NCBI RefSeq assembly: GCF_027943255.1
Contig: NC_072893.1
Span: 90,217,784-90,281,783 of the forward strand
Origin: Anastrepha obliqua
Lineage: Eukaryota; Arthropoda; Insecta; Diptera; Tephritidae
DNA length: 64,000 nt
Reading direction: 5' to 3'
Made by a program: the position numbers and the translations under genes. A model generated the notes under the pieces. That model had not been told where the DNA came from. It made no database searches and was given only the letters and a program-made list of their open reading frames with translations. Positions within the stretch are counted from its first letter, which is position 1. Each line of letters opens with the position of its first letter. Below, piece by piece: positions 1 through 11,690 of this stretch.

Positions 1-228
1 AATCAATTAAAATCTTTTGCAAAAAATCTTATTCATAACAAAATATGTCACTGAACTGAAAATGAAAGATTGTAGTCGGTAAAAACTCAAGTTGATTTTT
101 TAAGTTAAAAGAAAAAAGAAAACAATTATACCATAAACTTCCACTTTACAAGATCAAGTAATAGCTAGAGTAATTACAACGAAGTATACGAATTTCGTTC
201 AAATTAATACAAAATCTTTCAAAAAGAA

Positions 229-274
229 CACCACAAAAAAGAGGAAGAGCTCGGCCAAACACGCAATAAGGGGT
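229..274 (+). mobile_element. 3' scrap of tRNA-derived SINE
   Basis: About 45 bp match the tail of the SINE family found in full at 31072-31360: a CACCACAAA block, then a purine-rich GAGGAAGAGCTCGGCCAAACAC block. The rest of the SINE is absent. Only the 3' end is present, as expected of 5'-truncated retroposon copies or of old decay. Confidence 0.6.
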
Positions 275-280
275 TGAATA

Positions 281-3200
281 GCTAAAAAGACATACCAGTT
301 TTTAGAATAATTTGCAGAACAGTTTCTAAATGTTTTTTTTAATAAATGAAATTGAAAGATCATTAATTCAAAATTTTATCAAGCAGCAATTTTAAACTGT
401 TGGCCCTTGGTTAAATTTTTATATATGATTTCTATTAATTGAAGTACTTTTAAACTAAAAACAAATCGGGCACCTGAGATAGCATTAAAAAGAAGAGGAA
501 GTGCAAGCTTAAAGAAATAGTTTTCTTAAATAATCCTTAAAATCGAATATCTCATGAACGGTTAAGTTTTGGTCATCGTGTTATATAACCAAATTTGTCA
601 GAAATGACCTCAATAAGAAGTATATCGGACGACTTTTCCGGTTAATAGTAGGTAATCGGCGCTCCTTGCTAGGCCTTTCACAATAAACTGTTTGAATATT
701 GTTACTCAATGCTTTTAATGCTTAAACCAAATATATTCAGTCATAAAACCTTTTCAAAACTCAAAAAAAAACGTTAGCGTACCTTACATACATTTTTCAA
801 AATGAAGATAGTTTTTTAAATTAACATCAAAAAGTTAACTGCATAACTTTATTAGCTATTAAAATCACATCGGGGCTTCCCTATATATGTACTAAATTTT
901 TGTTTAGCAAAAGTTATTGATGTTCGGTTGATTTATTGCCCCCATGAAAATCAAATGCGTTTTGTAGGCTTGCATTTCCTCGAAGCATGACAGGTTTTTC
1001 AACATAAGATTGTGTGGTGGCAGTTTAGAAAGATTTGGGGAACATAAGAGCTCATGGGCGTAGTGTATAAATGTCTTCAATGTTGTCGATTGTATCTATA
1101 AATTAATAATGTTTTATTTGCGAAAAATGTTTGCAAAACTCTTACATTTATTAAATTTGCTGTCGTTTCTTGGTGGTACTACAGCTCTTGAACCAATCAT
1201 TTTTTATACAAAACATTCTACATCAAGATATATTTATTGCATCTACAAGATAAACTATGTGATCTAGATTACTATTTATTTCGTCGTTGCGATTTTTGAA
1301 TACCGAAGCCAAACTTTCCAATGAAATCGTCGGATGCCGCCTGACAACATAAGAAATACTTAAAGCTAGAAATATAAATAGCAACCCTCGTATTGATTTG
1401 GTCTTATTTTTGCCCGGAAAATACAAATAAATAAAACTTCTTCTTCCAATCGTTGGTAAAAATTTTTTTAATGGGCGTTGCCGAAATTTTTAAATCAAAT
1501 ATGGCCGCTGTTTTTATGTATATTTTTCAATTGATGTGAATATAAACTATTAAGATAAAAAAAATTAATGCTAAAAAATTGCTAAGCTTCTGTCAGTATA
1601 TGATGGCAACCAAGAACGCCTGAGAAGACGGACTAGCACAGTTAATACAGTTAATAGGTCAAGTTAGTTTAGGTTGCGTTGGTTGCCACCCTCCCTGAGG
1701 CTATAGAGGGGCCCACCTAGGCCTCATTTTGATGCTACTTGTTGAGCCCAAGTTAATGCATATCCCATCTCAGAACTACCATACCATAATTCAATTCTAT
1801 TATTTAGAAAAATATACTCATAAACGCTTTTTGCTATCCAAAGCCACTGAAAGCTCTTAGGTTCCTTGTTCTTGAAAAGTTATTACTAGTCAAATTATAA
1901 AAATCATTATCTTTATATTGTCAAAAACTATCTCCCGCCAAAGCTACAATACTCTTCCTTCCCTATTAGCTAATTTTTACTATTATTCCTCTTTCAAAAT
2001 GTAATTTTCCTTCAACGACGTTCGGTTAATGTTGAACACGACAGCGACAAATTGGAAATGTCAGCACCAAACGTCCTTCAGCGATTGCGATTCAATGGCA
2101 TGATGAGTAAATTACACTCAGCTGATAATCTGTTTAAAAGGTTTATGGAAAAAAGCGACTGTAAAAGTGCTTGTGTGTGTGTGTGTGTACGAATCTATGA
2201 AATGTCAGCTCATTACGAACGTAAAAAGAAGTAAAAGGACAGTAAAAAACTAAAAGACTATCCATTTGTGTAAAATATTATTTAGTATCAGCTTAGTTCT
2301 GGTAATGACGTCCACTAATATTCGTTGGAAATTAGTGACTGTTATAAAATTTAATGTATTGAATGGCATATAAAAATCACACAAAATACCTAAAGAGTTT
2401 GACTGTTGCATTTGTGTATGTAGAAAAGTATAAAGAGCAGTTAGGTTTGGCATGTGAATACTTACGAATTTAATTCCAAGTCTAAGCGAAACTTATGATT
2501 AAAGGCCTTAATTAAGAGTGAGGTGCGATGAAAATGTTTCTGAAAAGAGAGAGAGAATGTGACTATTTAATAAAAATAGTTGTTTTCTAAATAAATATAC
2601 AGCATTTGTGCTGACTTAAGCTAGGAAGATGGTAGCGCTAAAGACTTAATTCGGAATTATCTTAATCTTATAAGGTAATAATAAAAATAATCTTACTGAA
2701 TTCTCATAATTTAAGTGCACTGGGGGAATTTTCGATGGCAACATTGCCGAAAAATGGCGGTTAACATCTATTGTGAATGAAAAATAATGAAACTTTTAAA
2801 GAGAAGAACAACAAAGATTGCATGCAACGCTAGCTTGTACTAAAACGTTCGAAAAAGCATTGATTGTTTTGATATATATTTCGAAGCACTTTGAGGAATT
2901 GCAATTTAAGATTTTTAAACAAAATATTTATTCTTCATATCAAGGCATCTAATACCCGTATTTGTTGCCTGCGTTCCATCTTTTACTGACAAAACTATCC
3001 AATAAATAAATCACTAATGCGCGTAACACCCGTCTGTCACACTACAATTTTAATTCGAATTAACTGCGCCGGTAATTCCGATTAAAACCGCCGTCTATGT
3101 AGTCTGTATTGTGCAAGATTTTAGTCCATTTAACGCCAACGTTGTCTGATTGCTATTTCGCATGGCTTACCAGCAAAGTTCTTTTCGTTTGATGAGTTGT

Positions 3201-3800
3201 AGGTAGACTGACCTGGGTCTGAGCGAAGCGTGTTGAAATTATAACTGACTTGTGCGGCATTTAGTAAAGTAATTTTTAGCAGACTTCAGCAGTTCTAGCG
3301 AGCAATTTTACCGGAGTTCAGCAATATTCTTTTAAAATTGAAAATTTCTACAGTAAATATAAAAAAATTATAAATCTGCAAGATTTAAATTTTTCGACTC
3401 GAAATTTCGATTGTTGGTGTGCTTATGCTATTTTCTCATTCCTTTTTATAAATAGCAGAGACTATTATTTTTATTGTGACTATTCACAATAATTGCTAAA
3501 CTGTTCCTAGATTTTTAAGTTATATTCAAATACAACAAAAAAAGAAACATTTCTCCCAAATTTTTTTTTTAAAAGGCATATTTATCTTAAAAAATTGTTT
3601 TTTTATTTTTTTAAGGGTGCTTCTCAGTATACTTTTTTTTTATTTCCATTATAAATTACAATCTGTTAATATTAACAATAAGTAATTGGTGTTAGGGCTT
3701 GGAATTAAAATGTCCCTTCCCTTTGAAAGAGAACATTATTGTCTTTGGTGGTATTTAGTTACAATTTTACTAATACATAGTTTTCTATAATTTTATATTA
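281..3800. other. non-coding, no gene recognised
   Basis: AT-rich DNA whose ORFs are short and show no recognisable domain. A GT microsatellite lies at 2171-2187. The stretch near 1660-1760, with TTAGGTTGCGTTGG and GAGGGGCCCACCTAGG, resembles the untranslated tail of insect LINEs, but this is only an impression. Nothing else is identified. Confidence 0.5.
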
Positions 3801-3809
3801 TTATATTTT

Positions 3810-4800
3810 ATATTACAGTACGAGCAAGATCTGTGGGTGTTTTGCGCTTTAGTCTTCTTGGTTTAAGTTCCATTTCCGGTATCCGTCTCATCTCATGGTT
3901 TTTGTGCTCTAATAATCACAAGATGTGCTTCCTGCTGCTTCTTTTTACTGCTTCAGTGACAGTGTCTATGCCGAGGTCGCGGTGAATATCGTCATTTTTT
4001 ATGTACCAATTTGCGTTTGTGATTGTCCTTTGCATCTTAGATTGACTTCTCTGAATGATTTGTAGGTTTGATTTACTGGCAGTCCCCCAAATTTCTAGTC
4101 GGTCCATGTCGGTCTGATTATAATTGATTATTGATTTGTATATCATTTGTTTATTAAATAAGCTTAGGGTTGATTGTTTTCCTAGTAGCCAGTAGAGTTG
4201 TCGGAATTCGTTTTTCATCTCGTTTCTCTTGTTCAGTATGTGTTTGTTGTATGTGTTGTTTTTATTTGAGTTTTGAGTCAATCGTTATGCCTAAGTATTT
4301 TGCACTTGAATGTATTTTTATGTCTTCCCCGTTAATTTGGATTGGATATCCTGCAGATTTTCTCTTCGCGTATATTACATGTTGTGTTTTGTCATTATTG
4401 ACCTCAATACCCCATTTTCAAACCATTGTGTTGTAGCTGATAGCTTATCTTGCAGTGTTTTTGTTGCTGCTTCTTCATTGTGGTTAGCTGACATTAAAAC
4501 TGTGTCGTCTGCAAATGTAGCTATAGTATGGGGCCCAGTACGCTTCCTTGAGGTACTCCAGCAGACGCCGTCAAGATAACAGATCACTCATCGTCATATT
4601 TTATGAAGAAGTGTCTATCAGTCATGTAGCTTTTAAGGATATTATATATGTTAAGTGGTAAAATGGTTTTCAGCTTATATAGAAGCCCTTTGTGCCATAC
4701 TCTGTCAAAAGCTTTCGCGATGTTCAAATACACGGCAATGCAATATTTCTTCTTATCAAAGTCGCCTGTTAATTGGAAAAGTAATTTGAAGCCAAGAGCA
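3810..4800 (-). pseudogene. jockey-type LINE reverse transcriptase fragment
   Basis: Read on the minus strand, the region runs from reverse transcriptase palm motif A (AKAFDRVWHKGLLYKL, near 4700) through a motif C of FADD form (ATFADDTVLMS, FADD codons near 4504-4515) to the thumb and C-terminal region (EIWGTASKSNLQIIQRSQSK, WYIKNDDIHRDLGID, near 3950-4100). These match the pol ORF of jockey-clade non-LTR retrotransposons, which copy their RNA at a nicked target; no RNase H domain follows, as is usual for that clade. The frame is broken several times: the palm and FADD parts are separated from the C-terminal part by frameshifts, and stops interrupt the palm. The 5' half of the element is missing. 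It is a dead, 5'-truncated copy. Confidence 0.8.
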
Positions 4801-4845
4801 AAAAAAAAAAATCGGGGTCGAAACTTGATTCTAAACCCGGTCTAA

Positions 4846-5080
4846 AATAGTTGCACACTCGTTCTGAATTAGTTGCACACTAGTTATAAACTAGTTGCAC
4901 ACTAGTTACAAACTGGTAGTACACTTGTTATAAACTAGTTGAACACTAGTTATAAATTAGTTGTGCCGTGGTTTTTCATTTACACTAGTTCTAACTTAAT
5001 TTCTTTTATCTTAGTTCTTAACTAGTTTCTTTTACACTAGTTCTATACTAGTTGCTGTTACATTAGTTTTACACTAGGTC
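4846..5080. repeat. degenerate ACTAGTT minisatellite
   Basis: A run of imperfect units of roughly 20 bp built on ACTAGTTGCACACTAGTTA and TTACACTAGTTCTAAC. The palindromic core ACTAGT recurs roughly every 10-25 bp. The array starts immediately downstream of the A-rich sequence next to the LINE fragment. Confidence 0.75.
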
Positions 5081-5089
5081 GATTTATTG

Positions 5090-7190
5090 CCGAACATTAG
5101 TGATTGTAATTGAACTCTCAAAGGCAGCCTCACCTGTGTTAATGCTTTAATATTCGCAAAAACACAAACATGCATACGTAGATACATACATCAAAGAGTA
5201 CATATGTTGAACAGTCTGTTGATGAGTCTCAACAGCCTCACAATGAAGTCTGTAACATTGCAAACTCGTAGCACTCAATTGAGGTCAGCTGGTAAAAGAG
5301 GTGTCGATTATTACATGCCAACCAGTCGGGCGCACAAGTGGAAAAACATGTGCCACAGTGCCACCTATGCCTTGCTTGTGAAATGTTGCACATTCAAACA
5401 CTCAGCGTATACATAGTGCAGCCACAGTGAAGCGTTGTAAAATCGATGCCTACAGTTGCTGGTCGCCGCTATTTTTGATGGTGGCAAAGTCGATGTTGCT
5501 ATTATCGCTTTTAGTAAGTCGATTTCAAAGGCATTGGGGGAGGGATGAACAGGGTAGTCTGTTGATTTTGTGGTTTCAGTCGCAATAATGTGCCAAAAAT
5601 GTTTACACAACCGCGTGCTCCAATGCACATAACAGTGCTTTTGCTCGTATAAATGAGGGTATATGTGTGTGTGTGTGCCTGCATGCGTAAGTTCGGCTTT
5701 TGAGTTCATGCAAAATCGTCGAGAATGCAATAAAGGAATGAAATTGGACAAAGCTTTATGCCATATGCATATCAGCCCATTTTTTGCTGCCTGAGGATAT
5801 GTGGCATCCATGGAACCGTACATTATTGCGCTGTAAAGTGTCATCAATATGGGCCAATAACAGACATGCGAGTAGTTGCAGTCCACGTAACAACAACAGG
5901 CACAGTCGTCAAGGAATCGTCGTTATCAGTAAAAAACAAAAATAAAGAAAAACTTCATACGAAGGTCGTAAGTATTGAAATCAAACACATTTAAGTTGAC
6001 AACGCAAGCAGCAACAAATGTTGCTCATTATTATGTTGGGTTCATCAAACGGTATCTGCAGTCAATTCACTTTTTGTCAATTCGCAATTCTGTGCTGCAG
6101 ATATTTGAGTAACTGTTTGTGTGAGTGCTACAAGTGAGCTCAAAAATCGTATTTTTTATATGATTTTTTCAAAGCTATTAAGGAATGTATTCGAAAAATT
6201 TGCATATATGTATACGTATGTCGTCCACATCACTCACTCTATGTGTTTTTCAAATAAAATATTTTTTTTGAAAATACACCTATTTTTTTTTATTTTTATA
6301 ACCTCCAGCAATAGCCAGCAATAATTGTTTCTTATTGCGTTGTCCTTTTTTGCATTTTACTGTATATTTTACTACCATTTCAAATTTCATCATCGAATAT
6401 TGGTACCATTTCTTGTGATCGGTACTTTGGCATAGTGAGAATACTGTCGGCTCAGCAAAATATGCCATGATGAATTGGGTTTTATAACGAGAAAAAAATC
6501 AACACTAATCATTTCTTAGGATAAGGCAATATCGATTAAAGCCTAATTTTAAAGCAATAGCTAATTAACGACCATTAGCAATACATCCATGTGTCTTAAA
6601 TTCATTAAAAATCTCGTTTACAGAATACTCCTGACAGACTTCCAAAGGGCTTCAGACAGAATTCCGTCATAGATGCACCCCTCGGAAGCCACGTTGTTAT
6701 CAAGTGAATATTTCTACTTCAAACTATTTCATCGAAAGCAAAATTTGTAATTAATTTTCAAAACAATTGTCAATTCTATAAAACAAAAGTGACTGCTAAA
6801 ATGACTAAAAAAAGTAAGGAAGTGTTAAATTCGGTTCGGACTGAGCTTTATATGCCTGCGCATGTTTTAGAAAAATTAAATTTTTGGCAGGCTGTTAAGT
6901 TTTGGATTCAAACATACACATATAGCATGAGAGTTATATTTTATAACATCAAATGGACGGACGGAAATTTAGTTTTAAGTGGGCGTGGTTTTATCCGATC
7001 TCAATAATATGTATATCGCTTCTCTATTATCGGATCCGCACTACTAGGAGTGGAGGTTGTGCAGAGAATTGTTCTTTTTTATAGTAGTTATTTATTTCTT
7101 CTTGAAAATGTCATTTAAAAGCATATACTTTGTGCATATTATCAGCAATAAAAATATGAGATGGCGAGAGATACGTGTACTAAGTTGTAT
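5090..7190. other. non-coding, decayed repeats
   Basis: No supported gene. A GT run lies near 5662-5678. An open frame of about 170 codons on the minus strand at 5365-5886 has no recognisable domain and is treated as chance. The segment near 6800-7020, with an AAGGAAGTGTTAAATTCGG-like start and a GTGGGCGTGGTTTTATCCGA block, resembles a common decayed dipteran repeat, but I cannot name it. Confidence 0.4.
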
Positions 7191-7195
7191 GTACT

Positions 7196-7580
7196 CAACT
7201 TCTAAGACGAAATCCAGAACAAAATACAACTACAACCACTGGGCCGAACAGTATAGAGACAGACATTAAACGACATTCATCGGGATACCCTAACCACCTT
7301 CCGAAACTCCCGACCCCCTAATGCCGTTATCGTAGTCCAACTACCACTAATTAAGGACGAAGAGCTTGAGCAAGTTCTGGCCCAATTAGGTTCTTTATAT
7401 GGTAGTAGGTTATACTCTTACTTTTCCAGAATCGACATATTCAATATATGTCCAGCATGGGAAGGCACAGACCTAACACCGCTCCCCTCTGGACCAAACC
7501 TGTCGAAACAGCACGTTATCTGGGCCTACCCTTAGATTGTAGACTTCACCGCACTTTCAGAGTTTAGTAAACTGCTACAA
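7196..7580 (+). pseudogene. 3' end of jockey-type LINE pol
   Basis: Plus-strand frames contain the C-terminal signature of jockey-type pol proteins: a stretch like LAQLGSLYGSRLYSYFSRID, a remnant of the cysteine-containing block (NICPAWEGTD), and then LWTKPVETARYLGLPLD in a shifted frame. The pieces lie in different frames, so at least two frameshifts are present. In intact members this part follows the RT domain and ends the protein. It is a 5'-truncated dead copy lying just upstream of a DD41D DNA transposon. Confidence 0.65.
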
Positions 7581-7629
7581 TAACAACATCCCCCGATTTC
7601 TCTCATTTTCAGTACCAACCTACCTTGTA

Positions 7630-8571
7630 AAGCGTTTTTCAATAGGTGCGCTTCAACTTTTTTCCAATAGGGAGGGCGAACGACGCAATATTTTTTATTT
7701 TTCGCTTGTGATTTGTAAACTTCATTAGTATACATTTCATCATGGAACGCTACACACTTGAGCAACGATTGCAAATCGTGCAAATTTTTTATGAAAATAA
7801 TCGTTCTGTTGCTGCTACTTTAAGAGCATTTTTTCCAAAAAATCATCTTCAGTGATGAAGCTCACTTTTGGCTCAATGGCTTTGTCAAGAAGCAAAATAT
7901 GCGTTACTGGGCAGAAAGCAATCCACACATGATTCATGAGGCACCGTTGCATCCCGAAAAAATCACTGTTTGGTGCGGTTTACATACCGGCGGCGTAATT
8001 GGCCCATATTTTTTCGTTGACGAGAACGATCGCCACGTTACTGTGAATGGAAATCGACACCGCGACATGATAAACGATTATTTTTGGCCGCAATTTAATG
8101 GTATGGACTTAGACGACATGTGGTTTCAACAGGACGGGGCCACAAGCCACACAGCACACGCTACAATTGATTTGTTGAAGAGTAAGTTCGATGAGCGCAT
8201 TATTTCCAGAAATGGACCGGTCGAATGGCCGCCGCGCTCGTGTGATTTGACGCCTCTAAACTATTTTCTTTGAGGTTATGTGAAGTCATTGGTCTACAGT
8301 AACAAGCCGGCGACGATTTGTGAGCTCAGAGCCAATATTGAACGCGAAATTGCTGGAATTTCGGCCGATTTATGCAAAAGAGTGGTCAAAAATTGGGTTC
8401 AACGATTGGACTTCGTAAAACGTGCACGCGGTGGTCATGCAAAAGAAATCGAATATTATACTTAAATGCATATGTTCAAACTCGATAATAAAACAAAAAT
8501 TGGTTAAAAAAGTCAAACCGTTTGTGTTTTATTCAAAAAAAAAGTTGAAGCGCTCTTACTGAAAAACTCTT
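7630..8571 (+). mobile_element. DD41D Tc1/mariner element, internally deleted
   Basis: The element is bounded by TA dinucleotides (7628-7629 and 8572-8573) and by imperfect terminal inverted repeats of about 35 bp; the left end starts AAGCGTTTTTCAATAGG and the right end, reverse-complemented, starts AAGAGTTTTTCAGTAAG. TA target duplication and terminal repeats are hallmarks of the Tc1/mariner superfamily. At 942 bp it is shorter than the 1276 bp relative at 18620-19895, because the segment between the N-terminal DNA-binding region and the first catalytic Asp is missing. Confidence 0.85.
7743..8465 (+). pseudogene. DD41D transposase remnant
   Basis: The N-terminal start (MERYTLEQRLQIVQIFYE) begins at 7743 and breaks near 7830, where it joins directly to the region of the first catalytic Asp (IFSDEAHFWLNGF). 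From 7899 the frame is open through WFQQDGATSHTA, which carries the second catalytic Asp, to PPRSCDLTPLNYFL, where a TGA at 8271 replaces the usual Trp. It resumes at 8280 and ends at 8465 with RARGGHAKEIEYYT. Counting 41 residues from the second Asp lands on Asn (codon 8259-8261), so the third catalytic Asp is lost. A transposase of this type would cut and paste the element at TA sites; this copy cannot. Deletion, stop and active-site change are independent lesions. Confidence 0.85.
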
Positions 8572-8573
8572 TA

Positions 8574-9728
8574 CAAAGAGTAATTCGTGCACCGAGTTGC
8601 ATTGAAATGTATGTATTAATTTTCGCTCGAGTTATCGTACGCGCGGAGGGACGGATAAATGGCTTTTTAGTATATACGTATCTACATATGTCTAAGTACG
8701 ATTCGTTAATAAACAAAACTTAATATAATACCCTTGTGCAAGAGTGTGCGCGGGTATAACAACAACCACAACTGCATCTGGAGTTGCGCGGGAAAACAGA
8801 GTAAATTAATTTTGATGTTATTCCAACACGAAACGAGTAACAAAATTTATTTGCGTTCCTTTGGCACATAAAACCACACAGACAAACAACTGAGTTTGTG
8901 TTGATATTTTCGAGTATTTTTGAACAGTTTTAATGCCCTGCTTATTGTTTTGCTACACCAACTACTATGTGCAAATACGAGTATGTTAATGTGTGTGCTT
9001 ACTTTCCAGAATGGGAAATACGAGTAAGTGTACACAATGCGGCAAGGGATGCGTAATATTCTACTTCACAAATGAGCTAGTTGGCATAGTGTATGTTCAT
9101 TTGTATGTATGTGTGTATGTACGTATCAGTGAAATACAGTTACCAGCTTTTAGCCCGGTTTTGGGACATGGGCATGCGATAAATATTAATGAGTAGTGTA
9201 GCAACGTTGACAACATATGTTATTTTGACATTTGCAAATATAAAAACAACGAACCATGTAATACCAGAAACCAAAAACAATGTAAAAATAAATAAACAGC
9301 CACTAATTGGAAAAAGCGACAAAGCGACAGGAGAAGGGGATTGAAACCGAAGTCGGTTTCATCTTTGAAGGCTTACGTATTTGCATGCATATGGGTGAGA
9401 ACTCAGTTGTACGTGTATGTGTATATAAGCTTATGTGTGTATATGTGTGTATAAACTTAGAAGAATGGACTGCAACGAGTACCTTTTTAAACTTATGGGC
9501 GCATAATTATAGTGGAGTAATTCGAGTAAGTCTGTTCTATATTTGTTCAACAGAAGTTTAAGAAAAACTGTATTAATATAATAAAAGTAATCAAATCATT
9601 ACCGAATTTTTTAGTTCACAATCTGTCTGGTACTAAAGTTGGTTTAATGACATAAAATCAAATGAAATTTACGAATGTATGTATATATTTTTTTTTTTGC
9701 ATTTTTATTAAGTTTTCATTGCGACTAG
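8574..9728. other. non-coding, no gene recognised
   Basis: AT-rich sequence with a GT-rich stretch near 9100-9130. The GGGTATAAC motif near 8750 resembles the end of a decayed repeat. No supported ORF or element boundary was seen. Confidence 0.4.
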
Positions 9729-10736
9729 TTACACCTTTTGCCATTTTTCTTCTAGAGACATTATTCCATTAGTGTAAAACCTATGTGGTTTCTCGGCGTA
9801 AAACTGCGACAAGTAATTTTCACAGGCTTCTCTTGAAGCCAACTTTACTCCATTAAGGGAGTTCTGCATTGACCGAAACAAATGGTAGCCCGATGGTGCA
9901 AGGTCAGGGCTATATGGTGGATGCATCAAAACCTCCCAGCCAAGCTCTCCCAGTTTTTGCCGAGTCATCAAAGATCTTTGTGGCCCAGCGTTGTCCTGAT
10001 GGAAGACGACGTCCTTTCTGCTGATCAGTTCTGGCCGTTGTTTTTCGATTGCTTGCTTCAATCTCATCAGTTGTTGACAGTAAAGTGTAGAATCAATCGT
10101 TCGAGCAGGTTGGAGCAGCTCATAGTGGATGATTCCTTTCCAATCCCACCAAACACACAGCATAACCTTTCGAGCCGCCAATCCTGGCTTTGCGAACATT
10201 TGTTGAGCTTCATCACCCTTGCACCATGATCTTTTTCGCACATTATTGCCGTATTTGATCCACTTTTCGTCTCCTGTTACCATTCGCTTCAGAAATGGTT
10301 CGATTTCATTTCGTTTCAGCAAAGAATCGCAGATGTTAATTGGGTCCATTAAATTTTTCACAGACAATTCATGTGGTACCCAAACATCGAGCTTCTTTTT
10401 GTAACCAGCCTTTTTTAAATGGTTCAAAAACGTTTGATGATGAATGCTTAGTGCCTTGGCGATGTCATGGCAGCTTATGTGACGGTCCTGGGCAATCTTT
10501 TCCATAATTTCATCGACTTTTTCAACGATAGGTCGACCGGAGCGAGGTGCATCTTTCACATCGAAATTTCCAGAACGGAAGCGAGCGAACCATTGTTGTG
10601 CTACACGAACTGATACAGCATTGTCTCCGTAAACTTCACAAATTTCATTGGTGGCTTGCGTGGCATTCTTCCCTTTTTTATACAAAAATTTCAAGTATAA
10701 ATAATATAGTATAGCGAATTTCTTCATTATTTTCAC
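9729..10736 (-). CDS. mariner transposase, long ORF, DDG active site
   Basis: A 335-codon open frame, about the usual mariner length of 340-350 residues. It has an N-terminal helix-turn-helix region (GKNATQATNEICEVYG, QQWFARFRSG, then RSGRP), the linker signature WVPHEL, the first catalytic Asp in VTGDEKWI and the second in HQDNAGP. The third catalytic position, 34 residues after the second Asp, reads APSGYHLF where active mariners have APSDYHLF: codon GGC at plus-strand 9888-9890, one transition away from GAC. The sequence resembles the cecropia-like subfamily that includes the transposase part of primate SETMAR. The C-terminus stops at WQKV, about ten residues short of the usual end. Binding to its own terminal repeats may persist, but full cut-and-paste activity should not. 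Confidence 0.85.
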   Translation of the reverse strand: MKIMKKFAILYYLYLKFLYKKGKNATQATNEICEVYGDNAVSVRVAQQWFARFRSGNFDVKDAPRSGRPIVEKVDEIMEKIAQDRHISCHDIAKALSIHHQTFLNHLKKAGYKKKLDVWVPHELSVKNLMDPINICDSLLKRNEIEPFLKRMVTGDEKWIKYGNNVRKRSWCKGDEAQQMFAKPGLAARKVMLCVWWDWKGIIHYELLQPARTIDSTLYCQQLMRLKQAIEKQRPELISRKDVVFHQDNAGPQRSLMTRQKLGELGWEVLMHPPYSPDLAPSGYHLFRSMQNSLNGVKLASREACENYLSQFYAEKPHRFYTNGIMSLEEKWQKV

Positions 10737-10924
10737 TAATTTTTGAACAGCTATAACTTTTTTTTCAATTTCTCCGAATTTAATTTTTTTTTTGGTTAAA
10801 TGAAGCTTAAAATGTCACCTTTCTAACACCATATGATATGACAGAATGTGATTGGTAGCACTGGAGATAGATGACTCCAACGACATCTATTGACAAAATA
10901 CGAAAGACTTTTTCGACTACCCAA
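9729..10924 (-). mobile_element. mariner element, one terminus recognised
   Basis: Upstream of the transposase, on the right, the sequence ends in TTGGGTAGTCGAAAAAGTC (reverse-complemented, starting at 10924), followed outward by TA at 10925-10926, as expected for a mariner 5' terminus. I could not find a matching inverted copy on the left between 9560 and 9729, so the 3' end is lost or highly diverged. The left coordinate given is simply the end of the ORF. Confidence 0.65.
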
Positions 10925-11010
10925 TATTTACAACTAACTTGTAATTTGTAGTGAGTTTGTATAAAACAAATTACTCTTAGGATGCTCTACTTAAATACTC
11001 GTATAATATT

Positions 11011-11345
11011 ATGGAAATAAATAACCGAGCTTTTTTTTTTGAATTAACCAGGACTTGTGGCTTTTTGCGCCTAAGTCTTCTTTTCCCTTTATTTGTGTCG
11101 GCAAGGGCCTCTGTGTTTATATGTTTATTCAGCCTCTCTATGAGAATTGGCTATAAAGAAAGGTATTGTATTTTGTTGTATGCAAGCTTTACATCTACAT
11201 ACTTTCTTTCATTAAGTCGAATTTCTTTATCTAATCGTAAATGTTGATAATTTGCAATTGCGAGATCGATTCGTTTGCAGTGTTCCTTACTAAAAGTATT
11301 GCGGATTCGTCAGCGAATGTTGCTGTCACGCAGTTTTGATTGAAT
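11011..11345 (-). pseudogene. possible LINE reverse transcriptase scrap
   Basis: A short minus-strand stretch near 11300-11330 reads TATFADESAI, resembling the FADD catalytic region of jockey-type reverse transcriptases (compare ATFADDTVL in the 4.5 kb copy). The plus-strand sequence near 11050-11110 also resembles the tail of that LINE. No long frame survives. This is a weak call based on one motif and its position. Confidence 0.3.
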
Positions 11346-11690
11346 GACTGGTCGGATGTAACTTTCGTTTATTTCTTTAAAGTTTAAACACGAATCTTCT
11401 TGTTTGACTCTGAAGTAAGGTATGTGTGTTATATATGTGCATCTAAATGTTGAGAATTAAAAAATATTTCCTTTTCAAGATACTCAAAGAGAATTTGTTA
11501 CAATGAACGATGAAATGAGGTGGAAAAAATGTATATATAATAAATCATTAAAAATTCTGAGCCACTTTCCACTTATTAATGAGTTATAAAACTGCATACT
11601 TGAAAATTTTCTAAAAATTCTCATTCAAATTCGAGTCGACATTTTTTTGTTTTTCACCACATTTAATTTAATAAAAGATAGACATAAGTA

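Noticed and set aside
3025..3046. Another copy of the GGTCACACCCGTCAC motif (TAACACCCGTCTGTCAC)
   Set aside because: It shares only the ACACCCGTC core and differs in spacing and flanks, so it is not counted.
5365..5886. 173-codon open frame on the minus strand
   Set aside because: No recognisable domain, composition like the surrounding DNA, and CA/GT simple sequence contributes part of it. Treated as chance.
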